Shown here piece by piece: positions 37,535 to 47,136 of a DNA stretch of 64,000 nucleotides. The stretch's first letter is position 1, and every line of letters begins with the position of its first letter. This DNA is from CAVSMC01 sp963798655 (GTDB lineage: Bacteria > Pseudomonadota > Gammaproteobacteria > Burkholderiales > Casimicrobiaceae). The translations under genes were made by a program, and so were the position numbers. The notes beneath the pieces were generated by a model. That model was not told the DNA's origin and did no database searches. It saw only the letters and a program-made list of their open reading frames with translations. The stretch covers positions 124,001-188,000 of the forward strand of contig CAWCUH010000016.1 of assembly GCA_963798655.1 (NCBI GenBank), read 5' to 3'.

Positions 37535-37602
37535 AAAATAGGGGACAGACCACGTTTTCGCATTCGCCCATCCGTGCGAAAACGTGGTCTGTCCCCTATT
37601 TT
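37535..37602. repeat. 28-bp perfect inverted repeat, AATAGGGGACAGACC type
   Basis: Left arm 37535-37562 and right arm 37575-37602 are exact reverse complements around a 12-base loop. The core reads AATAGGGGACAGACCACG. Runs of A and T flank the stem, so it could terminate transcription in either direction. The TAG stop of the phosphotransferase gene (37598-37596 on the minus strand) lies within the right arm. Elements like this resemble REP-type palindromes mobilised by RAYT transposases, but none is encoded here. Confidence 0.88.
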
Positions 37603-38618
37603 TCGACGATGTCGAGGGCACGGCGCGCGAACGCCGGGCCAAGCTCGCCCGCCTCGCGCGCATTGTCCGCCGCCGCGTTGCCGGCCGCGGCGCGCGCCGC
37701 GATGCCTTCGAAGATCACGGCAAATCGGAACATCGCGAACGCGAAGTGGAACGGCTCGACCGGCGTCGCGCGCCCGGCATGCCGGTAATACCAGCCGAGG
37801 TACTCGTCCTCGCGCGGGATGCCGAGCAGGTCGAGATCTTCGCCGAGCAGGCCGCCGTACTCCCGCGGCAGCGTCCGCCACGCCATGCAATTGAAGGCGA
37901 CGTCCGCGAGCGGATGGCCGAGCGTCGAAAGTTCCCAGTCGAGTACGGCGATCACACGCGGCTCGGTGCGATGGAACATCAGGTTTCCCATGCGCAAATC
38001 GCCGTGGCAGATCGCGGCCTCGTCGCCTTGCGGGATGTGCTGCGGCAGCCATTCGATCAGCGTGTCGAGCGCCGCGTTGTCGCGCGTGCGCGACGATTGC
38101 CACTGCCGTGTCCAGCGCGCGACCTGCCGCGCGAAGTAGTTGCCCGGCTTGCCGAAGTCGGCGAGTCCGACGCTTGCCGGATCGACGCGGTGCAGCCGCG
38201 CCATCGTCTGCGCCATCGACTCGTACATCGCGCGCCGTTGCGCCGGCGCGACGCCGGGCAGCGCGTACTGCGCGAACACGCGCCCGTCGAGCTTGTCCAT
38301 CACGTAGAACGGCGTGCCGACGACGTCGCGCCCGGCGTGATAGAGCAGCGTGCGCGGCACCGGCACGTCGGTCGCGGCAAGCGCGCTCATCACGCGGTAC
38401 TCGCGATCGATCGCGTGCGCGGAGGGCAGCAGCTCTCCGGGCGGCTGCTTGCGCACGACGAGCGCGACGTTGTCGAAGTCGACGATGAACGTGGGGTTCG
38501 ACTGCCCGCCGGCGATGCGCGTGAGCTGCATCGGTCCGCTCACGTCGGGCAGCGCGTCGCGCAGGAACGCGTCGAGACGCACCGGGTCGAAGCCGAGCGC
38601 TGCCGACGTCGACTGCAT
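37596..38618 (-). CDS. Phosphotransferase family protein (APH fold)
   Basis: 340 residues with an aminoglycoside-phosphotransferase/choline-kinase fold. The ATP-binding lysine region reads VALVVRKQPPGEL, the catalytic loop CHGDLRMGNLMF, and the metal-binding Asp is in VIAVLDWELSTLGHPLADVA. This subfamily (as in ACAD10/11) commonly sits beside acyl-CoA dehydrogenases, as here, and is thought to act in 4-hydroxy-acid catabolism. ATG 38618 overlaps the acyl-CoA dehydrogenase stop as TGATG. Its stop codon lies in the palindrome at 37535-37602. Confidence 0.87.
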   Translation of the reverse strand: MQSTSAALGFDPVRLDAFLRDALPDVSGPMQLTRIAGGQSNPTFIVDFDNVALVVRKQPPGELLPSAHAIDREYRVMSALAATDVPVPRTLLYHAGRDVVGTPFYVMDKLDGRVFAQYALPGVAPAQRRAMYESMAQTMARLHRVDPASVGLADFGKPGNYFARQVARWTRQWQSSRTRDNAALDTLIEWLPQHIPQGDEAAICHGDLRMGNLMFHRTEPRVIAVLDWELSTLGHPLADVAFNCMAWRTLPREYGGLLGEDLDLLGIPREDEYLGWYYRHAGRATPVEPFHFAFAMFRFAVIFEGIAARAAAGNAAADNAREAGELGPAFARRALDIVEK

Positions 38619-39838
38619 CAGCGCCGGCGCGGCAGGTCGACGTGGTTCCAGTCCCAGAACGCATCGGGCGCGTCGAGCAGCGCCTTTGCGATCACCATCT
38701 TGTGCACCTCGGACGCGCCGTCGACCAGGCGCGCCTGGCGTGCGTAGCGGTAGATCCACTCGAGCGGCGTGTCCTTCGAGTAGCCGCGGGCGCCGTTCAG
38801 CTGCAGCGCGGTGTCGACCGCCTTGTGCAGCGTGTCGGCGACGTGCACCTTCGCCATCGACACTTCCTGGCGGGCGATCCCGCCGCGATCGAGCTTGTAC
38901 GCCGCGTACATCACCAGCAGGCGGCCGATGCGGATCTGCATCGCCGCCTCGCCCAGCATCAGCTGCACCGACTCCTTGTCGGCGAGCGGCGTGTCGCCGT
39001 GCTTTCGCCGGTGCACGTATTCCGACGCGACCTCGAGGCTCTTCCGTGCGAGCCCGAGCCAGCGCATGCAGTGCGTGAGCCGCGCGGTGCCGAGGCGGAT
39101 CTGCGCGACCTTCAGGCCGTCGCCGACGCCGAGCAGCCGCGCATCGTCGGGAATCTCGAGGCCGTCGATGCGAAGCTCGCAATGGCCGCCGTGCTCCTCC
39201 GGGCCCATGATCGGGATGCGGCGAACGATGTGCCAGCCGGGCTGGTCGCGGTCGAACATGAACGCGGTCAAACCCTTGCGCTTGTCGTCGGACGTCTTCG
39301 CGATCAGCAGGAAATGCTTCGCCACCTCGCCGCCGGTGATGAACCATTTGTGGCCGTGAACCACCCACCTGTCGCCGCGCTTCTCGGCGGTGGTGAGCAT
39401 CATGCCGGGATCAGACCCGCTGCCCGGATGCGGCTCGGTCATGACGATCGCCGAGCGCGCGACGCCGTCGATGATCGGCTGCAGCCAGCGCTCCTTCTGT
39501 GCGTCGGTCGCCACCTTGTTCAGCACGACCATGTTGCCGTCGTCGGGCGCGGCGCTGTTCATCACCACGGGACCGAACAGCGAGCGATTCATCTCCTCGT
39601 AGCACGCAGCCATGCCGGTACAGTCGAGTCCGCCGCCGCCGCGAGCCGTCGGCATCTGCAACGCCCACAGGCCTTCGGCGCGCGCCGCGGAGCGAAGCTC
39701 CTGCAGCAGCGGGTCGCGGATGTTCTCGTGCGCGTCGTAGGTCGCTGCATCGCTTTCGAGCGGGATCAGCCGGGAGTCGACGAATGCGCGGATGCGCTTC
39801 TGCAAGTCGACGACGGGCGGGGGCAGCGAGAAGTCCAT
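38618..39838 (-). CDS. Acyl-CoA dehydrogenase family protein
   Basis: 406 residues with the three-domain FAD acyl-CoA dehydrogenase layout. The FAD/substrate signature SAIVMTEPHPGSGSDPG is followed by RWVVHGHKWFITGG. The C-terminal helical domain carries LQLNGARGYSKDTPLEWIYRYARQARLVDGASEVHKM in outline. The ACAD11-like sequence fits the adjacent kinase-fold partner. It forms a translationally coupled unit with the phosphotransferase and SDR genes. Confidence 0.9.
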   Translation of the reverse strand: MDFSLPPPVVDLQKRIRAFVDSRLIPLESDAATYDAHENIRDPLLQELRSAARAEGLWALQMPTARGGGGLDCTGMAACYEEMNRSLFGPVVMNSAAPDDGNMVVLNKVATDAQKERWLQPIIDGVARSAIVMTEPHPGSGSDPGMMLTTAEKRGDRWVVHGHKWFITGGEVAKHFLLIAKTSDDKRKGLTAFMFDRDQPGWHIVRRIPIMGPEEHGGHCELRIDGLEIPDDARLLGVGDGLKVAQIRLGTARLTHCMRWLGLARKSLEVASEYVHRRKHGDTPLADKESVQLMLGEAAMQIRIGRLLVMYAAYKLDRGGIARQEVSMAKVHVADTLHKAVDTALQLNGARGYSKDTPLEWIYRYARQARLVDGASEVHKMVIAKALLDAPDAFWDWNHVDLPRRR

Positions 39839-39847
39839 GGCGCTCCT

Positions 39848-40609
39848 TCAGATCGAATTGACGCTGTGCCCGCCGTCGACGACGACGACGCTGCCGGTGA
39901 CGTACGACGAACGCTCGCACGCGAGCAGCAGCAGCGGAGCGTCGAGGTCCTCGAGGCGGCCGAGCCTTCGCAGCGGAATGCGCTTGACCAGCGCCTGCCC
40001 GGCGTCCGTCGCGAAGAAATCGCGATTGATCGCCGTTTCGACGTAGCCTGGAGCGATCGCGTTGACGCGAATCGCATGGCGTGCGAGCTCGATCGCCATC
40101 GCCTTCGTCAACTGGATGAGCGCGGCCTTCGACGCTGCATACGGCGCGACCTGCGCGGCGACACGCAGGCCGAGCAAGGAGGCGACGTTGATGATGCTGC
40201 CGCCGCGGCGCGCATCCTTCATCCGCCGTGCGACGGCTTGCGCGACGCGAAACGCGCCGTCGAGATTGACAGCGAGAATCGACGACCAGTCGTCGTCCGT
40301 CAGGTCGAGGAACGGCTTCGTGAGCGCGACGCCGGCGTTGTTCACCAGCACGTCGATCGTGCCGAGCGCCGCTTGCGCTTCGTCGATCGCCGCTTCGACG
40401 CTCGCGCGATCGGCGACGTCCATGCGGATCGCGCGCGCGCGGTGGCCGGCCGCCGCGAGCGCATCGGCGAGCGCGCGACCGTCGTCGAGGCGCCGTCCGG
40501 CCAGCGCGACCGCCGCACCGGCCTGCGCGAGCGTCGTCGCGAAGTGACGGCCGAGCCCGCCGAACGCGCCGGTGACGAGCGCAACTTTACCGTCGAGACG
40601 CAGGTCCAT
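39848..40609 (-). CDS. Short-chain dehydrogenase/reductase
   Basis: 253 residues of a classical SDR. The cofactor motif VTGAFGGLGRHFA is at about 12-24, NNAGVALT near 88, and the catalytic Ser, Tyr and Lys are in NVASLLG and YAASKAALIQL. The C-terminus is VVVDGGHSVNSI. ATG 40609 has no strong ribosome site but is the first Met before the Rossmann fold. Likely the third enzyme of the acyl/hydroxy-acid catabolic unit below it; the substrate is unknown. Confidence 0.88.
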   Translation of the reverse strand: MDLRLDGKVALVTGAFGGLGRHFATTLAQAGAAVALAGRRLDDGRALADALAAAGHRARAIRMDVADRASVEAAIDEAQAALGTIDVLVNNAGVALTKPFLDLTDDDWSSILAVNLDGAFRVAQAVARRMKDARRGGSIINVASLLGLRVAAQVAPYAASKAALIQLTKAMAIELARHAIRVNAIAPGYVETAINRDFFATDAGQALVKRIPLRRLGRLEDLDAPLLLLACERSSYVTGSVVVVDGGHSVNSI

Positions 40610-40735
40610 TGGAAGGGAGAGAGGGCGCGCGATGCGCGGCGAAGCGACGCATGCGGCGGCAACGGCGATTATCGCCGCCGCGGTCCAGCCGCGCAATTGA
40701 ATACAATGGCGGTTTACGCGCGATCGAGCGACCCC

Positions 40736-41815
40736 ATGCGAATCTTCAACTTCAGCGCCGGCCCCGCGGTGCTGCCGGAGTCGGTGCTGAGCCGCGCCGC
40801 CGACGAGATGCTCGACTGGCACGGCAGCGGCATGTCGGTGATGGAGATGAGCCACCGCGGCAAGGAATTCATCTCCATCGCGGCGAAGACGGAGAGCGAC
40901 CTGCGCACGCTGCTCGGCATTCCGGCAAGCTACAAGGTGCTCTTCCTCCAGGGCGGCGCGATCGGCGAGAACGCGATCGTGCCGATGAACCTGCTCGCCG
41001 GCCGCTCCGTGATCGACTTCGTCAATACCGGCGAATGGTCGAAGAAGACGATCAAGGAAGCGAAGAAGTATGCGACGGTGAACATCGCGGCATCGTCCGA
41101 GGACGCCGGGTTCACGTGCGTGCCCGCGCGCGAGTCGTGGAAGCTTTCGGGCGACGCCGCGTACGTCCACATCTGCTCGAACGAAACGATCGGCGGCGTC
41201 GAGTACCACTGGACGCCGGACACCGGCAGCGTGCCGCTCGTCGCCGACATGTCGTCCGACATGCTGTCGCGCGTGATCGACGTGTCGAAGTTCGGCGTCA
41301 TCTACGGCGGCGCGCAGAAGAACGTCGGCCCGGCCGGCCTCACGCTGGTCATCGTCCGCGACGACCTGCTCGATCGCGCGCTGCCGATCACGCCGTCGGC
41401 GTTCCACTGGAAGGAGCAGGCGGCGGCGGAGTCGATGCTCAACACGCCGCCGACCTACGCGATCTACATCGCGGGCCTCGTGTTCGAATGGCTGCTCGCG
41501 CAGGGCGGCCTGCCCGCGATCGAGCAGCAGAACATCGCCAAGGCGAAGCTGCTCTACGACTACCTCGACACGACCGAGTTCTATCGCAATCCGGTGCGTC
41601 CGCATGACCGCTCGCGGATGAACGTGCCGTTCAAGCTGCACGATCCGTCACTCGACGACGCGTTCCTCAAGGGCGCGAAGGAACGCGGCATGGTGCAGCT
41701 CAAAGGCCATCGGTCGGTCGGCGGCATGCGCGCGTCGGTCTATAACGCAATGCCGATCGACGGCGTGCGCGTGCTCGTCGAGTACATGCGCGAATTCGAG
41801 CGGCGCAACGGCTGA
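40736..41815 (+). CDS. serC: Phosphoserine aminotransferase
   Basis: 359 residues, the standard SerC length. It makes phosphoserine from 3-phosphohydroxypyruvate and glutamate. The start MRIFNFSAGPAVLPE is the family N-terminus. The PLP lysine is in KFGVIYGGAQKNVGPAGLT, and KGHRSVGGMRASVYNAMP closes the fold. Followed after three bases by serA, so the first two serine-synthesis steps are co-transcribed. Confidence 0.95.
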   Translation: MRIFNFSAGPAVLPESVLSRAADEMLDWHGSGMSVMEMSHRGKEFISIAAKTESDLRTLLGIPASYKVLFLQGGAIGENAIVPMNLLAGRSVIDFVNTGEWSKKTIKEAKKYATVNIAASSEDAGFTCVPARESWKLSGDAAYVHICSNETIGGVEYHWTPDTGSVPLVADMSSDMLSRVIDVSKFGVIYGGAQKNVGPAGLTLVIVRDDLLDRALPITPSAFHWKEQAAAESMLNTPPTYAIYIAGLVFEWLLAQGGLPAIEQQNIAKAKLLYDYLDTTEFYRNPVRPHDRSRMNVPFKLHDPSLDDAFLKGAKERGMVQLKGHRSVGGMRASVYNAMPIDGVRVLVEYMREFERRNG

Positions 41816-41818
41816 CGC

Positions 41819-43000
41819 ATGCCCGTGACACACTACCGAATCCTCGTCTACAACCAGATTTCGGCCCAGGGACTGTCGCGGCTGCCGGCCGCGCGCTACA
41901 CGGTCGGCGACGTCGAGCGCCCCGACGCGATCCTGCTGCGCTCGCACGACCTGAGGGCGACGCCGATCGCGCCGACGGTGAAGGCGATCGCCCGCGCGGG
42001 CGCCGGCACGAACAACATCCCGGTCGCCGACATGTCGAAGCGCGGCGTGCCGGTGTTCAACGCACCGGGCGCCAACGCCAACGCGGTGAAGGAGCTCGTC
42101 TTCGCCGCGCTGCTGATCGCGGCGCGCAACGTCGTGCCGGCGCTTGCCTACGTTGCACGGCTCGAGCCCGGCGACGATCTCGAGCGCCGCGTCGAGGACG
42201 GCAAGCGCGCGTTCGCCGGCATCGAGCTGCCGCGCCGCACGCTCGGCATCGTCGGTCTTGGCGCCATCGGGAGCCTGGTCGCCGACACGGCGATCAAGCT
42301 CGGCATGAACGTCATCGGCTTCGATCCCGAGATCACGATCGACGCCGCCTGGCGGCTGCCGTCGAGCGTGCGCAAGGCGGAATCGATCGACGACGTGCTA
42401 CGCAGCGCGGACTTCGTGACGCTCCATGTGCCGCTGAACGCGGCGACGCGCCACCTGATCGACGAGCGCCGCGTCGCGGCGATCAAGCCCGGCGCGGTGC
42501 TGCTCAACTTCGCGCGCGACGCGATCGTCGATGACACCGCGGTCGTGGCGGCGCTGCGCGCACGGCGGTTGAAGGCGTACCTGTGCGACTTCCCGAGCGC
42601 CGCGCTGCTGCACGAGCCGGGCGTTGTGGCGCTGCCGCATCTGGGCGCATCGACCGAGGAGGCGGAGGAGAACTGCGCGGTGATGGTCGTCGACCAGTTG
42701 CGCGCGTTTCTCGAGGACGGCTCGATCGTGAACGCGGTCAATTTCCCGAATGTCGAGATGGCGCGCGAGTCGAGCTGGCGCGTCGCGATCGCCAACGCCA
42801 ACGTGCCGAACATGCTCGGACAGATCTCGACCACGCTCGGCAACGCCCGGCTCAACATCCACGACATGGTCAACAAGTCGCGCGGCGAGATGGCGTACAC
42901 GCTCGTCGACGTCGACAGCGCGGTCGACGATGCGGTGATCCGCACGCTCGCCGGCATCGCCGGTGTGCTGTCGGTGCGCTCGATACCGGCGGAGGATTAG
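41819..43000 (+). CDS. serA: Phosphoglycerate dehydrogenase with ACT domain
   Basis: 393 residues. The NAD domain shows TLGIVGLGAIGSLVADTAIKLG (about 142-163), the catalytic Arg segment NFARDAIVDDTAVV and a PHLGASTEEAEENCA His segment. A C-terminal ACT-like domain from about 325 (RIN/NIHDMVNKSRGEMAYTLVDVD) gives serine feedback in homologues. It oxidises 3-phosphoglycerate, feeding SerC. The length suits the type without the large intervening domain. Confidence 0.9.
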   Translation: MPVTHYRILVYNQISAQGLSRLPAARYTVGDVERPDAILLRSHDLRATPIAPTVKAIARAGAGTNNIPVADMSKRGVPVFNAPGANANAVKELVFAALLIAARNVVPALAYVARLEPGDDLERRVEDGKRAFAGIELPRRTLGIVGLGAIGSLVADTAIKLGMNVIGFDPEITIDAAWRLPSSVRKAESIDDVLRSADFVTLHVPLNAATRHLIDERRVAAIKPGAVLLNFARDAIVDDTAVVAALRARRLKAYLCDFPSAALLHEPGVVALPHLGASTEEAEENCAVMVVDQLRAFLEDGSIVNAVNFPNVEMARESSWRVAIANANVPNMLGQISTTLGNARLNIHDMVNKSRGEMAYTLVDVDSAVDDAVIRTLAGIAGVLSVRSIPAED

Positions 43001-43075
43001 CGCGTCGTCCTGGCGCGCGGGTCCGGCTTTCCTTGCGCAAAGTCACCGCTTCGCGCGTTCGCGGGAATGACAGCG

Positions 43076-43282
43076 TCACTCGAGGCGGAAGCCGACCTTG
43101 AGCTTCACCTGATAGTGCGCGACCTTGCCGTCGGTGATGTGGCCGCGCACCTCGCAGACCTCGAACCAGTCGAGGTTCTTCAGCGTCTTCGACGCGCGTT
43201 CGATCGCGTTGCGGATCGCGGTATCGACGCCCTGCGGCGACGAGCCGACGATCTCGACCAGCTTGTACGTGTGCTCGGACAT
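43076..43282 (-). CDS. Dodecin
   Basis: 68 residues, the normal dodecin size, with the YKLVEIVGSSPQGVDTAIRNAI start and the HYQVKLKVGFRLE end. Dodecins assemble into 12-mers that bind flavin or CoA. ATG 43282 has a GGAGGAGG ribosome site. A small single-gene unit that reads towards serA from the opposite strand. Confidence 0.92.
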   Translation of the reverse strand: MSEHTYKLVEIVGSSPQGVDTAIRNAIERASKTLKNLDWFEVCEVRGHITDGKVAHYQVKLKVGFRLE

Positions 43283-43326
43283 GGCAGCCTCCTCCCCGGT
43301 TGTCGCGGCAGTATAGCGGCTCTGCG

Positions 43327-44319
43327 CTATTCGGCGATCAGCATGCTGTCTGCGAACGGCCACTCGCGGTCGATCCACTGCGCGTCGCATCGAAAGCCCG
43401 CTTCGCGCACCATCGTCACCATCTTTTCCGGCGTGTACTTGTGGCAGCTCTCGGTCCACAGCGTCTCGCCGGCGGCGATGTCCACGGTCAGGTTCGCGCG
43501 ACGCACGCGAACCGTCTGCGCCGCGCGTGCGCGGAGGTGCATCTCGATCGAGCGTGTGCGGGCATTGAACCGGGCGACGTGCTCGAACGCGTCCAGCACG
43601 AAGTCCGCATCGAGCTCGCGATTGATGCGCACGAGCAGGTTGCGATTGAACGCCGCGGTGACGCCGGCGGCGTCGTCGTACGCGGCGACGAGCTGTTCTA
43701 CGGGCTTCTCGAGGTCGACGCCGACAAGCATCGTGTCGCCGGGACGAAGGCTGCGGCGGATGTCGCGCAGGAACCGCGTCGCGGCAAGCGGGCGGAAGTT
43801 GCCGATCGTGCTGCCGAGGAACAGCACGAGCATCGGCTTCGACGCAGCGCGCATGCGCGCGACGTCGGCGAGGCCGTCGAGATATTCGCGCTCGCAGCCG
43901 ACGACCGCGACGCGGTCGATGTCCGCGAGCTCGCGACGACACTGCGTGAGCGCGCTCGCCGAGATCTCGATCGGGTAGTACGTCGTCGGCGCGCGCCCGC
44001 CCATCGCCTCGAGGATCGCACGCGTCTTGCGACCGCTGCCACTTCCGAGCTCGGCGACGATCGTGCCGCGCGGAAGACGTGCCGCGATGTCGGCTGCATG
44101 CGTGCGAAGGATGCGCTCTTCGGCGCGCGTGAGCCCGTATTCCGGCAGCGCGGTGATCGCCTCGAACAGCGCGGAGCCCACCGCGTCGTACAGATACTTC
44201 GACGGCAGCTCCTTCTGTCCGCGATGCATCAGCCCGGCGCGAACGTCGTCGGCGAAGGCGTCGAGCGCGGAGCGGCGAAGGGCGATGCGTGGCATGGGCA
44301 GCGTCAGCGGCTTACGCAT
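43327..44319 (-). CDS. egtD: L-histidine N-alpha-methyltransferase
   Basis: About 330 residues. EgtD trimethylates histidine to hercynine in ergothioneine synthesis. Family features: KYLYDAVGSALFEAITALPEYGLTRAEERIL (outline), the SAM motif VAELGSGSGRKTRAIL, and FLGSTIGNF near 170. Start ATG 44319 (MRKPLTL) overlaps the EgtB stop by 16 bases; ATG 44295 is an alternative. It forms a two-gene ergothioneine unit with egtB. Confidence 0.9.
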   Translation of the reverse strand: MRKPLTLPMPRIALRRSALDAFADDVRAGLMHRGQKELPSKYLYDAVGSALFEAITALPEYGLTRAEERILRTHAADIAARLPRGTIVAELGSGSGRKTRAILEAMGGRAPTTYYPIEISASALTQCRRELADIDRVAVVGCEREYLDGLADVARMRAASKPMLVLFLGSTIGNFRPLAATRFLRDIRRSLRPGDTMLVGVDLEKPVEQLVAAYDDAAGVTAAFNRNLLVRINRELDADFVLDAFEHVARFNARTRSIEMHLRARAAQTVRVRRANLTVDIAAGETLWTESCHKYTPEKMVTMVREAGFRCDAQWIDREWPFADSMLIAE

Positions 44320-45609
44320 CGAAAGGCCGCGTACACATGCGGGTAGTGCGGCTGGAACCAGTTGCGAAACGACAGCCGCGCGATGCAGGCGGCGGTGCGC
44401 GGCGAAGCACCTTTCAGCACGAAGTGCCGGCCGTCGAAGAAATCGGCCGAGTAGCCACGATAGTGCGGCGACGAGCGAAAGCCGCCGAACGGCGCGAACA
44501 CGGTCGATGTCCATTCCCAGCCGTTGCCGCGAAGCCCGACGACGCCGAACGCGCTTCGCTGCTGCTGCGCGTGCACCGCAATGGGGTCCCAGCGCCCGAG
44601 GTCGAAGTTCGACCGTGCGCCGTCACGCGCATCGCCGCTGTCGGCGAGGCCGCTCGCCGCGCGGTGCCATTGCGCCTCGCTCGGAAGGCGCTTGCCGGCC
44701 CACGACGCGTACGCGCTCGCTTCGGCGTGGCTCACGTAGACCGGCCAGGCGAGCGGAAGGTCGCGCTCGTCGAACATCCCGCGCCAGCGCCAGCGGCCGC
44801 TCGCGCGCCGCCAGAACGCGGGATGCGCGATCCCGTGATCCGTTTTCCATTGCCAGTCCGCGGCGGACCAGTGCGCGCGCTCGGCGTAGCCGCCGGCGTC
44901 GACGAAGCGAAGGAATTCGCCGTTCGTGACCTTGTACCGGTCGATCGAAAACGCCGGCACGTCGACGCGCTGCGCGTCGAATTCGTTGTCCCAGCCGAAG
45001 CCAGCGCCGCGCACGCGGCCCATCGTAGCCGTGCCCGCCGGTACGTCGACCATTGCCGCGTCGCGCACCGGCGGGGCGGGCACGTCGGACCGCGCCCGGC
45101 CGCGCTTGCGATCGTACGGCAAGCGGTGCAGCAGGTACGCGAGCGTCTCGGCGTGCATCAGCCGGTGCTCGATCGCCATGTTCAGCAGCTCGCCCGGTGC
45201 ATCGTCGCCATCGCTCGCGTGCTCGAGGCGCGGCGCTATCCGCTCGAGCGCGCCATCGATCGTGTCGCGCACTCGACGCACATAACGCTCGACGTGATCG
45301 AGCGCCGGCCAGTCGCGCGGCTCGTCGCTCGGCAGCGCACCGCCGACGGGATCGATGCCGAACGCAAACAGGCGATCGAGCGTCGGCGCAAAAGCGCGCG
45401 CGCGGAGCAACGGCTCGCGCAGCAGGTTCCAGTCGAACGCTTCGAGGTGTCCGCGATAGAACACGAGCCGATGGCGCTCGGCGATCGGCCGCTCGTACAT
45501 CGCGTCGGGGCGAACGCACGCGAACAGCGCATCGGTCTGCGGCGCGTGCCGAAGCGACTCGCTCGGACAGCGCCGACGCGGCAAATGCAGGGTGGCGTGA
45601 GCTTTGCAT
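44304..45609 (-). CDS. egtB: Ergothioneine biosynthesis hercynine oxygenase EgtB (frameshifted start)
   Basis: About 434 residues when repaired. EgtB is an iron enzyme that couples hercynine to a thiol via oxygen. The N-terminal DinB-like domain carries the iron ligand region IEHRLMHAETLAYLLHRL. The C-terminal FGE-like domain contains DVPAGTATMGRVRG, NGWEWTSTVFAPF and HYRGYSADFFDG. An extra base at GG 45541-45542 (plus strand) separates the true start ATG 45609 from the main frame; without the repair the first usable start is TTG 45584. No EgtC or EgtE gene is adjacent. Confidence 0.85.
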
Positions 45610-45760
45610 CTCGAATCGCGTCGTTCCCGGCGCCGGCAATCTTTTCAACGCACGCACGCGTCGTGCAGGCTCGATTGGAATCGGTTGCTGGCAACGAGTT
45701 CCGTGCGCTATGTTGCGCCGCTGCCGTGGCGAGCGGTCCATCCGAAGGCGAGGACGTTCG

Positions 45761-46153
45761 ATGAAGATTTCCGCACACCTGCGCAGGTACGGATTCCGCC
45801 GCTGGTACGAGCGCCAGCTCTACGAGAGCCACGCGTATCTGATCACCGCGTTCCTGAGCCTGATCCTTGTCGCGACCGCGGCGGAGGTCTATCCCGACGA
45901 CGAAACCGCGATGCGCCGCCTGTTCGTGCTCGTGGTAGCGGCCGCCGCCGCGGTGCTGTGCCTGTTCGCGTGGCGGCGATTCACCGCACTGCTGTTTCGC
46001 GCGGAAGCGCTGGCGGAGCAGGCGACGTGCACGGCATGCCGTTCGTATGCGAAGTTCGACGTCCTGCGAGCGCAGCCGGCGCCCGACGCGCCTTCCGGCG
46101 AGCGGCTGTCCGTCCGCTGCCGCAAGTGCTGCTGCGAATGGGTGATCGGCTAG
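45761..46153 (+). CDS. Two-helix membrane protein with zinc-ribbon tail
   Basis: 130 residues. Two transmembrane helices (about 27-43 and 54-69) precede a cytoplasmic tail with a CTAC pair near 89-92 and a CRKCCC cluster near the end, which would form a zinc ribbon. Unrecognised beyond that. Single gene between the ergothioneine unit and the Bug-type gene; convergent with the latter. Confidence 0.6.
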   Translation: MKISAHLRRYGFRRWYERQLYESHAYLITAFLSLILVATAAEVYPDDETAMRRLFVLVVAAAAAVLCLFAWRRFTALLFRAEALAEQATCTACRSYAKFDVLRAQPAPDAPSGERLSVRCRKCCCEWVIG

Positions 46154-46161
46154 GGCCTAAC

Positions 46162-47136
46162 CTAATCGGCGCGAACCGCGCCGCTTTCGATCAGCGGGGC
46201 GTACGTCTTCGCATCGGCACGAATCAGCTCGGCGAGGCCTTGCGGCGAGCTGCCGAGCACGTCGAAGCCGAGCGATTCGATGCGCCGGCGGACGTCGACG
46301 CTCGAAAGTGCGATCAGAGCGTCGCGGTGAATCGCCTCGAGCACGGGCGCGGGTGTGCCGGCGACGCCGATCAGCGCCGCCCATGGCGTCATCGACACCG
46401 GCGGACCGCCGGCCTCGACGATCGTCGGGATATCGGCATGCCCGCCAAGCCTTTGCGGCGCAGCCACGGCGAGCGGCCGCCACTTGCCGGCGTCGTACAT
46501 GCCGGACGCAGCGTTCATCCCGAGCACGGTGAAGTCGACGTCGCCGTTGCTGAGCGCGGCGGTCAATTGTCCGGCGTCGCGGAAGGGCACGTGCATGAAG
46601 CGCACGTCGGCGGCGCGTGCAAGCGTTTCCACGGCAAGGTGCATCGGATGCCCGTTGCCGAGCGACGCATAGCTCACCGAGCCGGGATGCGCCTTCGCCT
46701 CGCGCAGCAGATCGGCGAGCGTCGCGAAGCGGCTGCCCGCCCGCACCCATACGAGGAACGTGGACTTGAACAGCGTGGTGATCGGCGCGACGTCGCGCTG
46801 CACGTCGTAGGGCAGCGTTGCGTGCAGCAGCGGATTCGCCGCCAGCGTGCCGGCGTCGCCGATGAACAGCGTATGCCCGTCGGCGGCCACCCGCCGCAAC
46901 TCACTCAGCGCGACGATGCCCGATGCGCCGGGCCTGTTCTCGACGATGACCGGCTCTTTCCACGTCGACGACAGCCGCTCGGCGAGTTCGCGCGCGACGA
47001 TGTCGGGGCCGAGTCCGACCGAGTACGGCACGACGATGCGTACGGTGTGCGTCGGAAAGCGCGGCGGCTGCGCATGCGCGGTTGCGGCAAGCATCAGCGC
47101 CGCGAGCGCAGCGCGCGCGGCGCGCACTGCGCTCAC
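46162..47136 (-). CDS. Bug/TctC-type tripartite tricarboxylate transporter substrate-binding protein
   Basis: 324 residues with a signal peptide (about 1-22, ending AHAQ) and the Bug-family pattern: VRIVVPYSVGLGPDIVARELAERL at the N-terminus and VENRPGASGIVALSEL. These are abundant soluble receptors in Burkholderiales. No TctA/TctB membrane genes are nearby, so it is an orphan receptor. GTG 47136 overlaps the prenyltransferase TGA as GTGA, linking the two by translation. Confidence 0.88.
   Translation of the reverse strand: MSAVRAARAALAALMLAATAHAQPPRFPTHTVRIVVPYSVGLGPDIVARELAERLSSTWKEPVIVENRPGASGIVALSELRRVAADGHTLFIGDAGTLAANPLLHATLPYDVQRDVAPITTLFKSTFLVWVRAGSRFATLADLLREAKAHPGSVSYASLGNGHPMHLAVETLARAADVRFMHVPFRDAGQLTAALSNGDVDFTVLGMNAASGMYDAGKWRPLAVAAPQRLGGHADIPTIVEAGGPPVSMTPWAALIGVAGTPAPVLEAIHRDALIALSSVDVRRRIESLGFDVLGSSPQGLAELIRADAKTYAPLIESGAVRAD

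Noticed and set aside
37469..37663. N-terminal extension of the copper-storage-like gene
   Set aside because: Translated from the 28-bp inverted repeat and antisense of the phosphotransferase end; no homologous character.
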